The translations under genes and the position numbers were made by a program. The notes under the pieces were generated by a model. That model was not told where the DNA came from. It saw nothing but the letters and a program-made list of their open reading frames with translations, and made no database searches. From positions 111,182,697 to 111,246,696 of the forward strand of contig NC_089220.1 in the NCBI RefSeq assembly GCF_963924675.1: DNA of 64,000 nucleotides, written 5' to 3'. Positions within the stretch are counted from its first letter, which is position 1. Every line of letters begins with the position of its first letter. Shown here piece after piece: positions 46,832-59,004 of the stretch. This DNA is from Phocoena phocoena (Eukaryota; Chordata; Mammalia; Artiodactyla; Phocoenidae).

Positions 46832-47359
46832 AAAAAGCCCAAACTCCCTGATGGTTTTTAGGGAGAAGTTTTTATAGGCAAAATTTGAGGTGAGGGCTGC
46901 AGGATGTGTGACTTGCTTCTGATTGGTTGGTGGTGAGGTAACAGGGTGGTGTTCCAGAAATCTTGTGCCCAGCCTGAAGTTACTACCCTCCACCTGGTGG
47001 GGGGCCTGCAAAATAACTCAAAGATATTGTTATGTATATTCCTTTTGGAGAAACTGGGACCCTGCCCCATTGCTACACTATTGTTTCTTGGCTGACCCTC
47101 CCTTGTTTCTACCTTCTCTTACTTCCCTGATTAGTAATTGTTTGAATCTGCTCTTTGGAACTTAGGGAAGGTCCAGGAGGTTGAATGAAACCTATTTCCT
47201 ACAAACCAGAAACAGGGAGCACAGAAAGGATTTGTACCCAGGAGGGGCCCCACAGGGTGCTCCTTGGTTTCACTTTGTTCTCCTGATTTCATGAACTATT
47301 TTTCCAGGCACTCTTGCCTCCTGGCCTTTGTATGCCATGTCCCTTCTGCTTGCATCACT

Positions 47360-47540
47360 TTTTTTTTTTTAATATTGATTTACTTATTTATTTACTTAGG
47401 CTGTGCGGCATCTTTTGTCACGGCACGTGGACTTCTTAGTCGCAGCATGAATGAGGGATCTAGTTCCCTGACCAGGGATCAAACCCAGGCCCCCTGCTTT
47501 GGGACAGTGGAGCCTTACCCACTGGACCACCAGGGAAGTC
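47360..47540 (-). mobile_element. tRNA-derived SINE (antisense) with perfect target duplication
   Basis: TCTGCTTGCATCACT flanks it at 47345-47359 and 47541-47555. The - strand reads ACTTCCCTGGTGGTCCAGTG, GGTTTGATCCCTGGTCAGGG and ends in T/A-rich sequence. Confidence 0.93.
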
Positions 47541-48049
47541 TCTGCTTGCATCACTCTTGCCCAGTCTCCTGGTCTAGCTAATTTCACCTTATCCTTCAGG
47601 ACTTGACTTTGATATCCCCTCCAAGAGGTTCTTCTTATCACTAGAATAGGTTAGAACCTACACCCTTCTATTTCACAGCATCCTCGATATCCCCATCCTA
47701 ATGCTTATCACACTTCACTGTTGTTACTTGTATAATTGTCTTCTCCAAGAGTGAAGACAGCTCTGTCAGCTCATTGATGGGTGGACCGGATGGTCTGTCT
47801 TGCTTGCCTTCATTTCCAGCACCCAGCATAGCGCCTAGTGTGTTATAAATACTTAAGTGTATTGAGTTCAGAATGAATGAATGCATGTCGTAGGTACTTG
47901 GAGTGGAAAAAAAATTGAGGTGGTCAGGAAGGAGGTGGACTAGGACTTGAATGGCAAGTGGAGAAGCTTCCATAGTCACCCAGTACATCAGTGACAAACC
48001 ATGGCTCCTTGCCTCCCCACGGAGTGCCTGCAGAATGGAGGAAAGAGGA

Positions 48050-48225
48050 TGAACTGTGAGAGAAGAGCAGGCTCTAGTCCTCTGTGCCTCACTGAGTGAC
48101 TTTGAGAGTGTCATTTACCCTTTCAGAGCCTGAGTTTCCTTATCTGTAAAATGGGGCCCCTACAGCCTACTGGTGGGTTTCTGTGAGGTTCGAGGAGGTC
48201 CAGAATGTGTAAGTCCCCAGCACAA
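48050..48225 (+). repeat. MIR SINE
   Basis: Landmarks: GCCTCACTGAGTGACTTTGA, GAGCCTGAGTTTCCTTATCT and GTAAAATGGGGCCCCTACAG. Confidence 0.8.
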
Positions 48226-48719
48226 AATGTACCTGACCAAACGCGTGTGAATTTGTTTTCACACAGCCTCCCCATCCGAGATTTCCCAAGCCACTGGCTA
48301 AAAGCCAGCCTGGGAAAAGCCAGCATCTTTAACCCCAGCTCCCTGGCCCTAAGCAAACCCACTCTGCCCAGTCTGATCAACAACAGGAGCTAGGCCATCT
48401 GCTCTGTCCACCCCAGAAACAGCAGACAGTACCGAGAGGCTTCCTCACACCAAGCTTTAGGAGTACCACCAAGCCAGAGCCACTGACTTTAAGGGATTTA
48501 CCTCCCACAAGGCGGCAGTATCTTTTCCCCTATTAATCTGAGTAAAGAACTTTTTTTAAACTAAATTCTCAGGAATTTTAACCCTCTCTTTAATCTTCTT
48601 TGTTAGACAAAAGGGGCCCCCCAAATCCTCTGAGAAGCAGAATTTATTAGGTGCCTGCAATGTCAGGGTTGTGTAGTATACCCACTCTGCAAGGAGATTC
48701 CAAACTAATTAGGGGTGTG

Positions 48720-49336
48720 GTAGACCAAGCCATGCTTCCCCAAAGATAACCATGCCATTATCCCTGAAACCTATGAATATGTTTTGTTACATGGTAAGCA
48801 ACTTTTCAGATATAATCAAAGTTTTGGATCTTATGGTGATTATAGGGAGATATCCTGTATTACCTGCGTGGGGCCCATCCAGTCATGTGAGCCCTTAAAG
48901 GTAGAGCACTTTATCTTGCCGGAATCAGAGATGAGGAAGAAGAGGAAGCTGGAGATTCAAAGCATGAGAGGGCAACCGATTATTGCTGGAGGGGTGGAGG
49001 CAGCACATGGAAAGCATGAGAAGAAACAAGGCAGCATATAGAAGCAAAGACCAGCCCCCGGCTGACAGCAAGGAAACAGGGACCTCAGTCCTACAACCAC
49101 AACGAACAGAATTCTATCAGCAACCTGTAGGAGTGTGGAAGTGGATTCTCCCCCAGAGCCTTCAGACAAGAGCCCAGTCCTGACACTTTAATTTCAGCCT
49201 TATGAGAACCATAAGCAGAGGACTCAACCAAGCCTGCCTGGACTTCTGACCTACAGAAATGTGAGATAATAAGTGTGCTGTTTTAAGCCACTACATTTGT
49301 GGTGATTTGTTACCATAGCAACAGAAAACTAATACA
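48720..49336 (+). repeat. MLT1-like (ERVL-MaLR) LTR, degraded
   Basis: Order of landmarks fits: 'CAGATATAATCAAAGTTTTG', 'GGGGCCCATCCAGTCATGTG', 'GGACTTCTGACCTACAGAAA', 'GTGAGATAATAAGTGTGCTG', 'TTTTAAGCCACTACATTTGT' and the end 'AACAGAAAACTAATACA'. Confidence 0.6.
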
Positions 49337-52300
49337 GGGAGACAGGGCTTATGTCTTCGGGTCCTTCAACCTAGAGCTTAGCCTTAAGCTGCCACAGCTG
49401 TGAATTTCTGTGCATCTGAGCGTGTCTGGAAAGTTGGAGGTTGTGGGTAGGCCATAGACAGGAAGATTGAAGCGGGGAGAATCATTTTCCATAAAGGTCA
49501 GGTCAGAGAGCCTCTCTCAGGAGAGATACCCAACCCACAGACTTGGTACAGGGACCCAGTTCTGAGAGCAGGGAACAAAAAAAGAGCCCCATCACACATG
49601 GAGGGTATTTAGAGCAGATGGGAGGAGGATGAGAGATCCTCCCTGTGGAAATTCTGGTCAGTGACCTTTGGCCCACAGAAGGACAAATGGGAGAAAGGCA
49701 ACCTACTGAGTTAAGGGCCTGGTGGACTAATTGGGAAGTACATATGAGACCCACCTGGATATTCCCTAAGCTGGTTGAGAGAGATTTGAGAGCCTCTGGG
49801 ATTCCTGCAATTCTGTGGGTAGAGATTGGGTCATAGAAACATTGTTTTATTCATGTTATTTATGATGCAGTTATATTTGGTGCCCTCCAAGCTGGTGTGA
49901 CCTAGAGAAACAGAGTGCCCCAAGATCTATGAACCTCCAAGGGCAAAATAAGAGGCTTTACAGTGTCAAAGATAGAGCAGGGTGGAATCAAAGATGGAGC
50001 AGGGTGGAATGGGCAGGGGCATGGAGAGGGGATGGCTTGGTTGGACACAGCTGGGTGCAAACTCTTCCTCCAATTACTTGTGTAGCTTACTTTACCTTTC
50101 TGAGGTTGAGTTTCCAAACCTAAAAAATAGAATGATAAGGTGACCTTCATCACAAAGGATTATGAAGAAACAATAGGTTACTGATTACTACAACACATGA
50201 TGAAAAATACATTCCATGCTATACTTCAATTCAAAGACCCTCATTTATCCCATCTTAATTCTCCAATGTTGGGGTGTGACTCATAATCATATTGGCCAGG
50301 CAGCAGTCCTGAGGTAGTTTTATTGCCTGTACTTGCAAAATTAGTGTCAGTGGTTAGAAAGAAAATTCCAAAGACTACTGACTAGTGAAGTGTCCTTTTA
50401 AGAAGGCTACCTCTTCAACCCACAGAGCACAGAGGATAACCTCATACAGAAAAACACAGACAGTGATGATGCTGAACCATGGTGATTCACAAGGGTTAGA
50501 CTCTAAATGTGGACAAGTTTTAGGGATGCCAAAACCAATTTATTTTTCTTTTTTTTTTTGATGTGTAAAAGAGAGATGAATGATAAAAACATAACTCTAA
50601 AAGAGTACTTTCAATAACTACAAAATTGAAAAGAATTCTAAGTGATAAAAAAAAACACTGATAAAATATGGGAATTATTTATTATGCCCAACTAACTTAC
50701 ACAGAAATCAAGGCTGAGAGAACACTTGCAGCAAATAGCAAGACTAAGAAGTGAAGGAAATACTCTCAGGCCTATGGCAGATGCCTGTTCAGTATGACTA
50801 GCATCTATTAACTATCCCCCAAATCCTTCACAGGAGTCCAAGAGGTGCAGCCTTTGGCCCACCAAAGATATTACGCTTCAGTTTTGCCCACTGAGTGCGT
50901 GGGTGCACACAAAATGCAAAACATAGGAGTTGGGATGGGCAAAGTCAAGATGGCGGACTAGGAGGACACAGAATTCCCGTCTCCTCACAACTAGGGCACC
51001 TACCAGGCACCGGTGGGGGGCCACAGACACCTAAGGGGACAGGAGGAACCCCTAGTGACCGGGTAGGACGTGGGGCATGGGGGGAGTGAAGAGGGAAGAG
51101 ACGTGGAGGTGAGACAGGACTGGCGCCCCTGAGGGGCGGCTGGGGGAAGGGAAGGGATCCCACGCCTGAAGGGGGAAATTGGGACACCACATGGAGGGCA
51201 GAGGACCAAAAGGGAGTGTGGCCACGTTTCCCCTGCCCACTTGGGCCCCCGAAGCCTGCTGAGATCCAGGGCCTGATCCTCTGCCCACCAAGGCCCCTCC
51301 AGCCACGTGGGTCTTGAGGGAGTGAGAAGGAAGGAAGGGGGAACAAAAGTAAAGGCCGGACCTCTGGGACTGGCACCCCTGAGGGGCAGCTGGGAGAGGG
51401 AAGGAATTCCTACACCCAGTGGGACCCACCCCAGCTAGGGGTCCAGCAGAGAAGTTGGAGACCCTGGGGGAGATGATGGGGGAGGGGTGCAAAGGACCGG
51501 AAGGGAATGCGGCCAGGGCTTTTCCTGTCCACTTAGGCACCATGCGCTCCCGGGCCTAATCCTCTGCCCTAGGAGCCTCCCTCCTCCTGCACAGAGCCCA
51601 AGCCCCGCCCCTACACCCCCTCCTAGGGCCCCACCTCTACACTCGGAGACCTCCTCCCTCCAACTGCGCTGGGCCTGAACCCCACCCACACACCCTCACT
51701 CAGGGCCCTACCGCCAAACTCCAGAACTCCACACTCCAGAAGCCTTCCTTTCTACATGCTGCCTCTCCCCTTCTGCTCAGGTCCTAAGCAGAGGCCCTGC
51801 CCCACATTCAAACGTCACCCTGCCACCCGCCTAGGTCCTACCTCACCCTAAACCCCGCCCCTGCCTAAGTTCCACCCCCCACCTAAACTCTGCTCCGGTA
51901 GCCAAGTCTTTTGTTTTTCTTTTTTCCTCTTTTAGATTGGGGTTCTGTTTTACCTTGTTGATTCATTGTTGTTTATTTTTCCTAATAAATCTTTTCTTTT
52001 TCTCATTTTATTTTAAACTTTGTTATTCTCTCCATTTAGCTTGTTGCCACCCCACCCCCCTTTTTTTTTCTGTTTTCTGTTGTGGTTTTATTTTACCTTG
52101 CTGCAGTTGTTTCACTTATAGTTTTATTTTTCCTAATATATCTTTCTAATTTTATCCTTTGATATTGTACTGTTCATTTTTTTCTTCTTTTTTTTTTTTT
52201 TTTACTGCACCACAAAGCTTGAGAGATCTTGGTTCCCAGGCTAGAGGTCAGGCCCGAGCTCCTGTGGTAGGAGTTTTGAGTCCAAACCACTGGACTAACA

Positions 52301-52472
52301 CAGAACCTCAGACCCCAGGGAATATTTATAGGAGTTAGGCTTCCCGGAGGTCCTCATCTCAGCACCAAGACCCAGCTCTATCCAACAGCCTGCAAACTCC
52401 AGGGCTGGACGTCTCAGGCCAAACAACCAGTAAGAAAGGAATATAGCACCATCTACCAAAAAAAAGAAAAAA

Positions 52473-53385
52473 ATGAAACAACAAAAAAATATGTTACAGA
52501 CGAAGGAGAAAGGTAAAAACCTACAAGACCAAATAAATGTAGATGAAATAGGCAAGCTACCTGAAAAAGAATTCAGAGTAATGATAGTGAAGATGACCCA
52601 AAATCTCGGAAACAGAATGGAGAAAATACAAGAAACATTTAACAAGGATCTAGAAGAACTAAAGAGCAAACAAACAGTGATGAACAACACAGTTACTGAA
52701 ATTAAAAATACTCTAGAAGGAATCAATAGCAGAATAAATGAGGCAGAAGAATGGATAAGTGAGCTGGAAGATAAAATGGTGGAAATAACGGCCAGGGACC
52801 AGAATAAAGAAAAAAGAATGAAAAGAATTGAGGACAGTCTCAGAGACCTCTGGGACAACATTAAACGCACCAACATTCGAATTATAGGGGTTCTAAAGAA
52901 GAAGAAAAAAAAAGGTCTGAGAAAATATTTGAAGAAATTATAGTCGAAAACATACCTAACATGGGAAAGGAAATAGTCAATCAAGTCCAGGAAGCACAGA
53001 GAGTACTGTCCAGGAAGCATAGAGAGTACCATACAGGATAAACCCAAAGAGAAACAGGCTGAGACACATATTAATCAAACTATCAAAACTTAAATACAAA
53101 GAAAAGATATTAAAAGCAGCGAGGGAAAATCAACAAATAACATACAAGGGAATCCCTGTAAGGTTAACAGCTGATTGTTCAGCAGAAACTCTGCAAGCCA
53201 GAAGGGATGGGCAGGACATATTTAAAGTGATGAAAGGGAAAAACCTACACGCAAGATGACTCTACCCAGCAAGGATCTCATTCAGATCTGACGGAGAAAT
53301 TAAAAGCTTTACAGACAAGCAAAAGCTGAGAGAATTCAGCACCACCAAACGAGATTTACATCAAATGTTAAAGGAACTTCTCTAG
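52473..53385 (+). pseudogene. L1 ORF1 (RNA-binding protein), frameshifted
   Basis: Opens MKQQKNMLQTKEKGKNLQDQ. A coiled-coil region with ETFNKDLEELKSKQ and AEEWISELEDKM follows, then RDLWDNIKRTNIRIIGV at the start of the RRM. A run of A near 52900 shifts the frame and the first open segment ends at 52943. The C-terminal domain (LTADCSAETLQARRDGQD, then FRSDGEIKSFTDKQKLREFS) continues in other frames to a TAG at 53383-53385. Confidence 0.88.
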
Positions 53386-53443
53386 GCAGGAAACACAGGA
53401 GAAGGAAAAGACCAACAATAACAAACCCCAAACAATTAAGAAA

Positions 53444-56136
53444 ATGGCAATAGGAGCATACATATAAATAACTACCTTAAATGTAAATGGATTAAATGCT
53501 CCAACCAAAAGACATAGACTGGCTGAATGGATACAAAAACAAGACCCATATATTTGCTGTCTAAAAGAGACCCACTTCAGACCTAAGGACACATACAGAC
53601 TGAAAGTGAGGGGATGAAAAAAGATATTCCATGCAAATGGAAATCAAAAGAAAGCTGGAGTAGCAATTCTCATATCAGACAAAATAGACTTTAAAATAAA
53701 GAATATTAGAAGAGACAAAGAAGGACATTACATAATGATCAAGGGATCATTCCAAGAAGAAGATATAACAATTGTAAATATTTATGTACCCAACGTAGGA
53801 GCACCTCAGTACATAAGGCAAATTCTAACAGTCTTAAAGGGGAAATCAACAGTAACACAATCATAGTAGGGGACTATAACACCCCACTTTCACCAATGGC
53901 CAGATCATCCAAAATGAAAATAAATAAGGAAACACAATCTTTAAATAACAAATTAAACAAGATGGACTTAATTGATATTTATAGGACGTTCCTCCAAAAA
54001 ACAACAGAATACACTTTCTTCTCACGTGCTCATGGAACATGCTCCAGGATAGACCATATCTTGGGTCACAAATCAAGCCTTGGTAAATTTAAGAAAATTG
54101 AAATCATTTCAAGCATCTTTTCCAGCCACAATGCTATGAGACTAGATTTCATTTACAGGAAAAAAAATTGTAAAAAATACAAACACATGGAGGCTAAACA
54201 ATACACTACTAAATAACCAAGAGATCACTGAAGAAATCAAAGAGGAAAGCAAAAAATACGTAGAAAGAAATGACAATGAAAACACAATGACCCAAAACCT
54301 ATGGGATGGAGCAAAAGCAGTTCTAAGAGGGAAGTTTATAGCTATACAAGCATACCTTAAGAAACAAGAAACATCTCAAACAAACAACTTAACCTTACAC
54401 CTAAAGCAATTAGAGAAAAAAGAACAACAAAAAAAAAAACCCCAAGGTTAGCAAAAGGAAAGAAATCATAAAAATCAGATCAGAAATAAATGAAAAAGAA
54501 AAGAAGGACACAATAGCAAAGATCAATAAAACTAAAAGCTTGTTCTTTGAGAAGATAAACAAAGTTTTAAACCATCAGCCGGACTCATTAAGAAAAAGAG
54601 GGAGAGGACTCAAATCAATAAAATTAGAAATGAAAAAGGAGAAGTTACAATAGACACTGCAGAAATACAAAGCATCCTAAGAGACTACTACAAGCAACTC
54701 TATGCCAATAAAATGGACAACCTGGAAGAAATGGGCAAATTCTTAGAAAGGTATAACCTTCCAAGACTGAACTAGGAAGAAATAAAAAATATGAACAGAC
54801 CAATCACAAGGAATGAAATTAAAACTGTGTTTAAAAATCTTCCAACAAGCAAAAGCCCAGGACCAGATGGCTTCACAGGTGAATTCTAGCAAACATTCAG
54901 AGAAGAGCTAACACCTATCCTTCTCAAACCCTTCCAAAATATAGAAGAGGAAGGAACACTCCCAAACTCATTCTACAAGGCCACCATCAACCTGATACCA
55001 AAAGCAGACAAAGATGTCACAAAAAAAGAAAACTACAGGCCAATATCACTGATGAACATAGATGCAAAAATTCTCAACAAGGGCTTCCCTGGTGGCGCAG
55101 TGGTTGAGAGTCCGCCTGCTGATGCAGGGGACATGGGTTCGTGCCCCTGTCCGGTAAGATCCCACATGCCGCGGAGCGGCTAGGCCCATGAGCCATGGCT
55201 GCTGAGCCTGTGCGTCCGGAGCCTGTGCTCCACAACAGGAGAGGCCACAACAGTGAGAGGCCTGCGTACCACCAAAAAAAAAAAAAAAAAAATCCTCAAC
55301 AAAATGCTAGCAAACAGAATCCAATAGCACACTAAAAGGATCATACACTATGCTCAAGTGGGGTTTATCCCGGGAATGCAAGGATTCTTCAATATACACA
55401 AATCATTCAATGTGATACACCATATTAACAAATTGAAGGATAAAAACCATGTGATCATCTCAATAGATGCAGAAAAAGCTTTTGATAAATTCAACACCCA
55501 TTTATGATAAAAACTCTCCAGAAAGTGGGCACAGAGGGAACCTACCTCAACATAATAAAGGCCATATATGACAAACCCACAGCCAACATCATTCTCAATG
55601 GTGAAAAACCAAAACCATTTCCACTAAGATCAGGAACAACACAAGGTTGCCCACTCTCACCACTATTATTCAACATAGTTTTGGAAGTTTTAGCCACAGC
55701 AATTAGAGAAGAAAAAGAAATAAAAGGAATCCAAATCAGAAAAGAAGTAAAGCTGTCACTGTTTGCAGATGACATGATACTATACATAGAGAATCCTAAC
55801 GATGCTACCAGAAAACTACTAGAGCTAATCAATGAATTTGGTAAAGTAGCAGGATACAAAATTAATGCACATAAAACTCTTGCATTCCTATACACTAATG
55901 ATGAAAAATCTGAGAGAAATCACAGCAAGATCCTTTTTGATCCACCTCCTAGAGAAATGGAAATGAAAACAAAAACAAACAAACGGGACCTAATGAAACG
56001 TAAAAGCTTTTGCACAGCAAGGGAAACCATAAATAATACAAAAAGACAACACTCAGAATGGGAGAAAGAATGGGATAAGGAGGGTGGGAGGGAGACGCAA
56101 GAGGGAGGGGATATGGAGATATATGTATGCATGTAG
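53444..56136 (+). pseudogene. L1 ORF2 (endonuclease-reverse transcriptase), multiply broken
   Basis: Starts MAIGAYI and hits TAA at codon 8, against the intact MGIGTYISIITLNVNG of the other L1 here. Endonuclease remnants read TLNVNGLNAPTKRHRLAEWI and ETHFRPKDTYRLKV with stops. Reverse transcriptase motifs [16 protein letters not shown] and FADDMILY (55762-55773) sit in an open segment from 55504. From about 55920 the sequence jumps to a C-terminal segment ([20 protein letters not shown]), and after [10 protein letters not shown] to 3' UTR-like sequence, indicating two internal deletions. Confidence 0.88.
55081..55287 (+). mobile_element. CHR-1-type SINE inside L1 ORF2, target duplication
   Basis: Flanked by AAAAATTCTCAACAA (55066-55080) and AAAAATCCTCAACAA (55288-55302), one difference. 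Body starts GGGCTTCCCTGGTGGCGCAG. The join of the L1 halves gives the expected uninterrupted sequence. Confidence 0.93.
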
Positions 56137-56480
56137 CTGATTTACTTTATTAAACAGCAGAAACTAACACAACATTGTAAAGCAATTATACTCCAATAAA
56201 GATGTTAAAAAATATAGGAGTTGGTTGAAAAATACAAAAAAATCCCTAGATGTTGCAGAGCATTACAAAAGATTGGAGTTATTTTAAAGCAGGTCTACTG
56301 TGGCCTAACTGATAAACCAAGAATGACACAGGTTTAATGTGTGCAGTTTTATGAGTTTGGATACATGCCCACACTTGTGAGATCTTTACCACAACCAAGG
56401 TAATAGACATACACATCACCTCTCAAAGTTTCCTTATGTCCTTTTGTTTGTTTGTGATAAGAACACTTAACACCCTCTTT

Positions 56481-56827
56481 TTTTTTTAATTAGTTAATTT
56501 ATTTTTGGCTGAGTTGGGTCTTCATTGCTGCGTGCAGGCTTTCTCTAGTTGCCGTGAGCAGGGGCTACTCTTTGTTGTGGTGCGTGGGCTTCTCATTGCG
56601 GTGGCTTCTCTTGTTGCGGAGCACAGGCTGTAGGTCTGTGGGCTTCAATAGTTGTGGCATGTGGGCTCAGTAGTTGTGGCTCGTGGGATCTAGAGCGCAG
56701 GCTCAGTAGTTGTGGCGCACGGGCTTAGTTGCTCCGCGGCATGTGGGATCTTCCCGGACCAGGGCTCGAACCCATGTCCCCTGTATTGGCAGGCGGATTC
56801 TTAACCACTGCGCCACCAGGGAAGTCC
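56481..56827 (-). mobile_element. CHR-2-type SINE, near full length, target duplication
   Basis: CACTTAACACCCTCTTT (56464-56480) and CACTTAACACACTCTTT (from 56828) flank it with one difference. The - strand runs from GGGACTTCCCTGGTGGCGCA to GACCCAACTCAGCC and an AAATAAATTAA tail. At about 345 bp it is the longest CHR-2 copy here. Confidence 0.95.
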
Positions 56828-57249
56828 CACTTAACACACTCTTTAACAAATTTTGAATGAGGGACTGAAATCAGGCATTGACTTCCAAGTACACTGTAGG
56901 TGACAAGGACAAATTTGAATGGGGAAGTTGTTGGTTCGGTGAGATGCTGGCCTCCAGGAAATGATGCAATCCAGGAAGTTATATATTTCACATAAAGTCA
57001 CAACCAGGAAGTGGTGCTTTAGTTCCAGTGAAAAGCAGGGGAGGCATTGTGGCTGAGGCTGCACAGGGAGCTTCCTGAGCAAATGGCTTGGGGTTGGATG
57101 CTGAGTTTTGCAGAATTGATGGCGGGTTCATAAAGGAGAAGAAAGGCAGGGAGGGATGGACCACCCCTTGGGGAGGAGGCAGGCCCTGAGGGGGGCGCCC
57201 CATCACAAGCGTATTCTTGAAATGACACAGGATCAGGAAGCAGGCTTCT

Positions 57250-57900
57250 TCCAGTATCCATAGTTGATCCCTTTCATCATGAAGGAAGAACAGCTGAAAA
57301 GAATAGATGTTTTGAATACTACCGTGAAGCAGAAGAAAACGAAGACAATGTTTTAGTTAAATAAGGAAAGTAAAGAAAAGGAAAGGAAGTACAAACCTCA
57401 AAGCGCCAGTAGCAAATATCCACGAGGAAGATGAGAAGTTATGGGAAATATCTCAAAGAAGACAGCAAATTCTGTCCCTTTTTGTTGTAAAGCATCAAAT
57501 ATGACTTCTAGCTTTAGGGTTCCAACCATGGCCAGAGAGTGTGGATCCCTCTGACCTCGGGACACAAAGGGAATTTACGAATTCAGGAACCATATCAGTT
57601 CCAGAAACCCCTTCCAGTCACCTCCGAGATACTAGGGAAGAATAATAATGGGACAGTAAAAAAGGGTTCCCAGGATACAGTGAACATCACATTTTTAGAT
57701 CAACGAGAAAGGAGGCAGAACATTTTTCTCCTAAAGTTTTCCAAATGCCCCATACTCCAAAACAACTCTCAGCAGAAGTATGAAAGAGAAAAAAAGCTAA
57801 CAATGAAAGAAAAGCTAAGATGAAGTTGGAAGGAGAGCTGACCACCTTAAGAAGTATGAAAAGGGTGACAAAAAGAAGAGAGGCATGAAAAATTAGGATC
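57250..57900 (+). pseudogene. Possible decayed retrocopy of an unidentified gene
   Basis: Several adjacent frames hold protein-like segments with ordinary composition (KGSTNLKAPVANIHEEDEKL, ESVDPSDLGTQREFTNSG, SVPETPSSHLRDTREE, QRERRQNIFLLKF) joined by frameshifts and stops. No introns are implied. I do not recognise the parent, and no poly(A) tail is evident. It could also be chance reading of an old repeat. Confidence 0.3.
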
Positions 57901-58086
57901 CCCTGATGGGAACTTTATCCAGAGCCTGAAGTGAGTGGAACAGCTTGGACCTCAGAGGGTCTGGTGGACTGGAAGAGATGCTTCCTGCTGAGAACCTCAG
58001 CAGCCCAGTTCTTTACAGGAAGATGAAACTTTAGTCCTCTTCTTGGCTTTCCTGGTAGAGAACTGATTCCTTAAAAATTGCCTTTA

Positions 58087-58380
58087 GGGACTTCCCTGGT
58101 GGCACAGTGGTTAAGAATCTGCCTGCCAACGCGGGGGACATGGGTTTGATCCCTGGTCTGGCAAGATCCTACATGTCGCAGAGCAACTAAGCCCGTGTAC
58201 CACAACTACTGAGCCTGTGCTCTAGAGCCCACGACCCACAACTACTGAAGCCCACGCGCCTAGAGCCCATGCTCTGCAACAAGAGAAGCCACTGCAATGA
58301 GAAGCCCACGCACCACAACGAAGAGTAGCCCCTGCTGTGGAAGCGCAGAGTCCTACCCACTGGAGCACCAGGGAATTCCC
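58087..58380 (+). mobile_element. Chimeric SINE: CHR-2-type head joined to an inverted short SINE
   Basis: 58087-58335 reads forward as CHR-2 from GGGACTTCCCTGGTGGCACA to AACGAAGAGTAGCCCCTGC. From there to 58380 the sequence is the head of a short-type SINE in reverse (GTGGAAGCGCAGAGTC, then CACTGGAGCACCAGGGAATT). The junction falls on CCCCTGC (58329-58335), shared by both elements. No target duplication is evident. Confidence 0.8.
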
Positions 58381-59004
58381 TCTCCTGAAATCATCAATGA
58401 CTTTGCTCTGTGTGCTCAGACCTACTCCACCACCTCAGCCTAGACTGGACCTTTCAAAAAAAAGGGTTCCTTTTAGGATCATTCATAGACAGCACCCCCT
58501 GCACATCCTGGTGTAAAAGATCTTAAATTTTACTTTAATTGGTATCTGGTGAAAGAGAAATTCAAGTCAGCTTGGGAAGATTCCAGGGGGTCAAAAGAAC
58601 TTAGAAATGGAGGAAACAGTATGAAAAGTGCTAAAGGAAAATGAACTGTCTTGTAGTCATTTAAATACTATTAGTGTTTGATAAGTGACTTTAGTAGACG
58701 ATTGTGCTGAACCATTTCCCAAGTAATACAGTAGTACAGGTCAGTACTATATTTCTCTGAATCTGGGTTGGTTATTCTTTTTTTTTTTTTTAAACTCACA
58801 AGGTCCGTAGTGTCCTTTTATACCCAATCATTTCTTGGTGTTTCTGATGACATTGGTGCAGGGATGAAGGAAAATGTTGTCTGGAATTAAATGACCTCCT
58901 AACAACAACAACAGGCTCAGTAAAAACATTCAAATAATTTGGAAGTGTACGAAGTGAAGTCCCTATCACTCGTTCACAGTCGGGGATTTGGAGTAAATAT
59001 CTTT

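Larger units (their letters stand above)
41776..50922. other. Intergenic stretch between the provirus and the + strand L1
   Basis: No gene recognised. Holds an L1 3'-end fragment (41832-42325), a TG repeat, MIR pieces, five SINEs, an old LTR-like region (about 45590-46240) and an MLT1-like LTR (about 48720-49336). I see nothing identifiable in 42340-42740, 42790-43550, 45000-45590 and 49340-50920. Confidence 0.7.
50934..56213 (+). mobile_element. LINE-1 element, both ends present, internally deleted, with target duplication
   Basis: ATAGGAGTTGG is repeated at 50923-50933 and 56214-56224, marking both ends. The 5' UTR begins near CAAGATGGCGGACTAGG and is GC-rich. ORF1 and ORF2 follow, and the 3' end has AACATTGTAAAGCAATTATA, TCCAATAAAG and a short A tail. 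ORF1 is frameshifted, ORF2 has an early stop and lacks large parts after the reverse transcriptase, and a SINE is inserted at 55081. It is inactive. Confidence 0.95.

Noticed and set aside
52295..53047. 250-codon open frame on the - strand
   Set aside because: It lies entirely antisense to L1 ORF1 and its 5' side. The A-rich sense strand gives Phe/Ser/Leu-rich antisense frames without stops. No independent protein signature.
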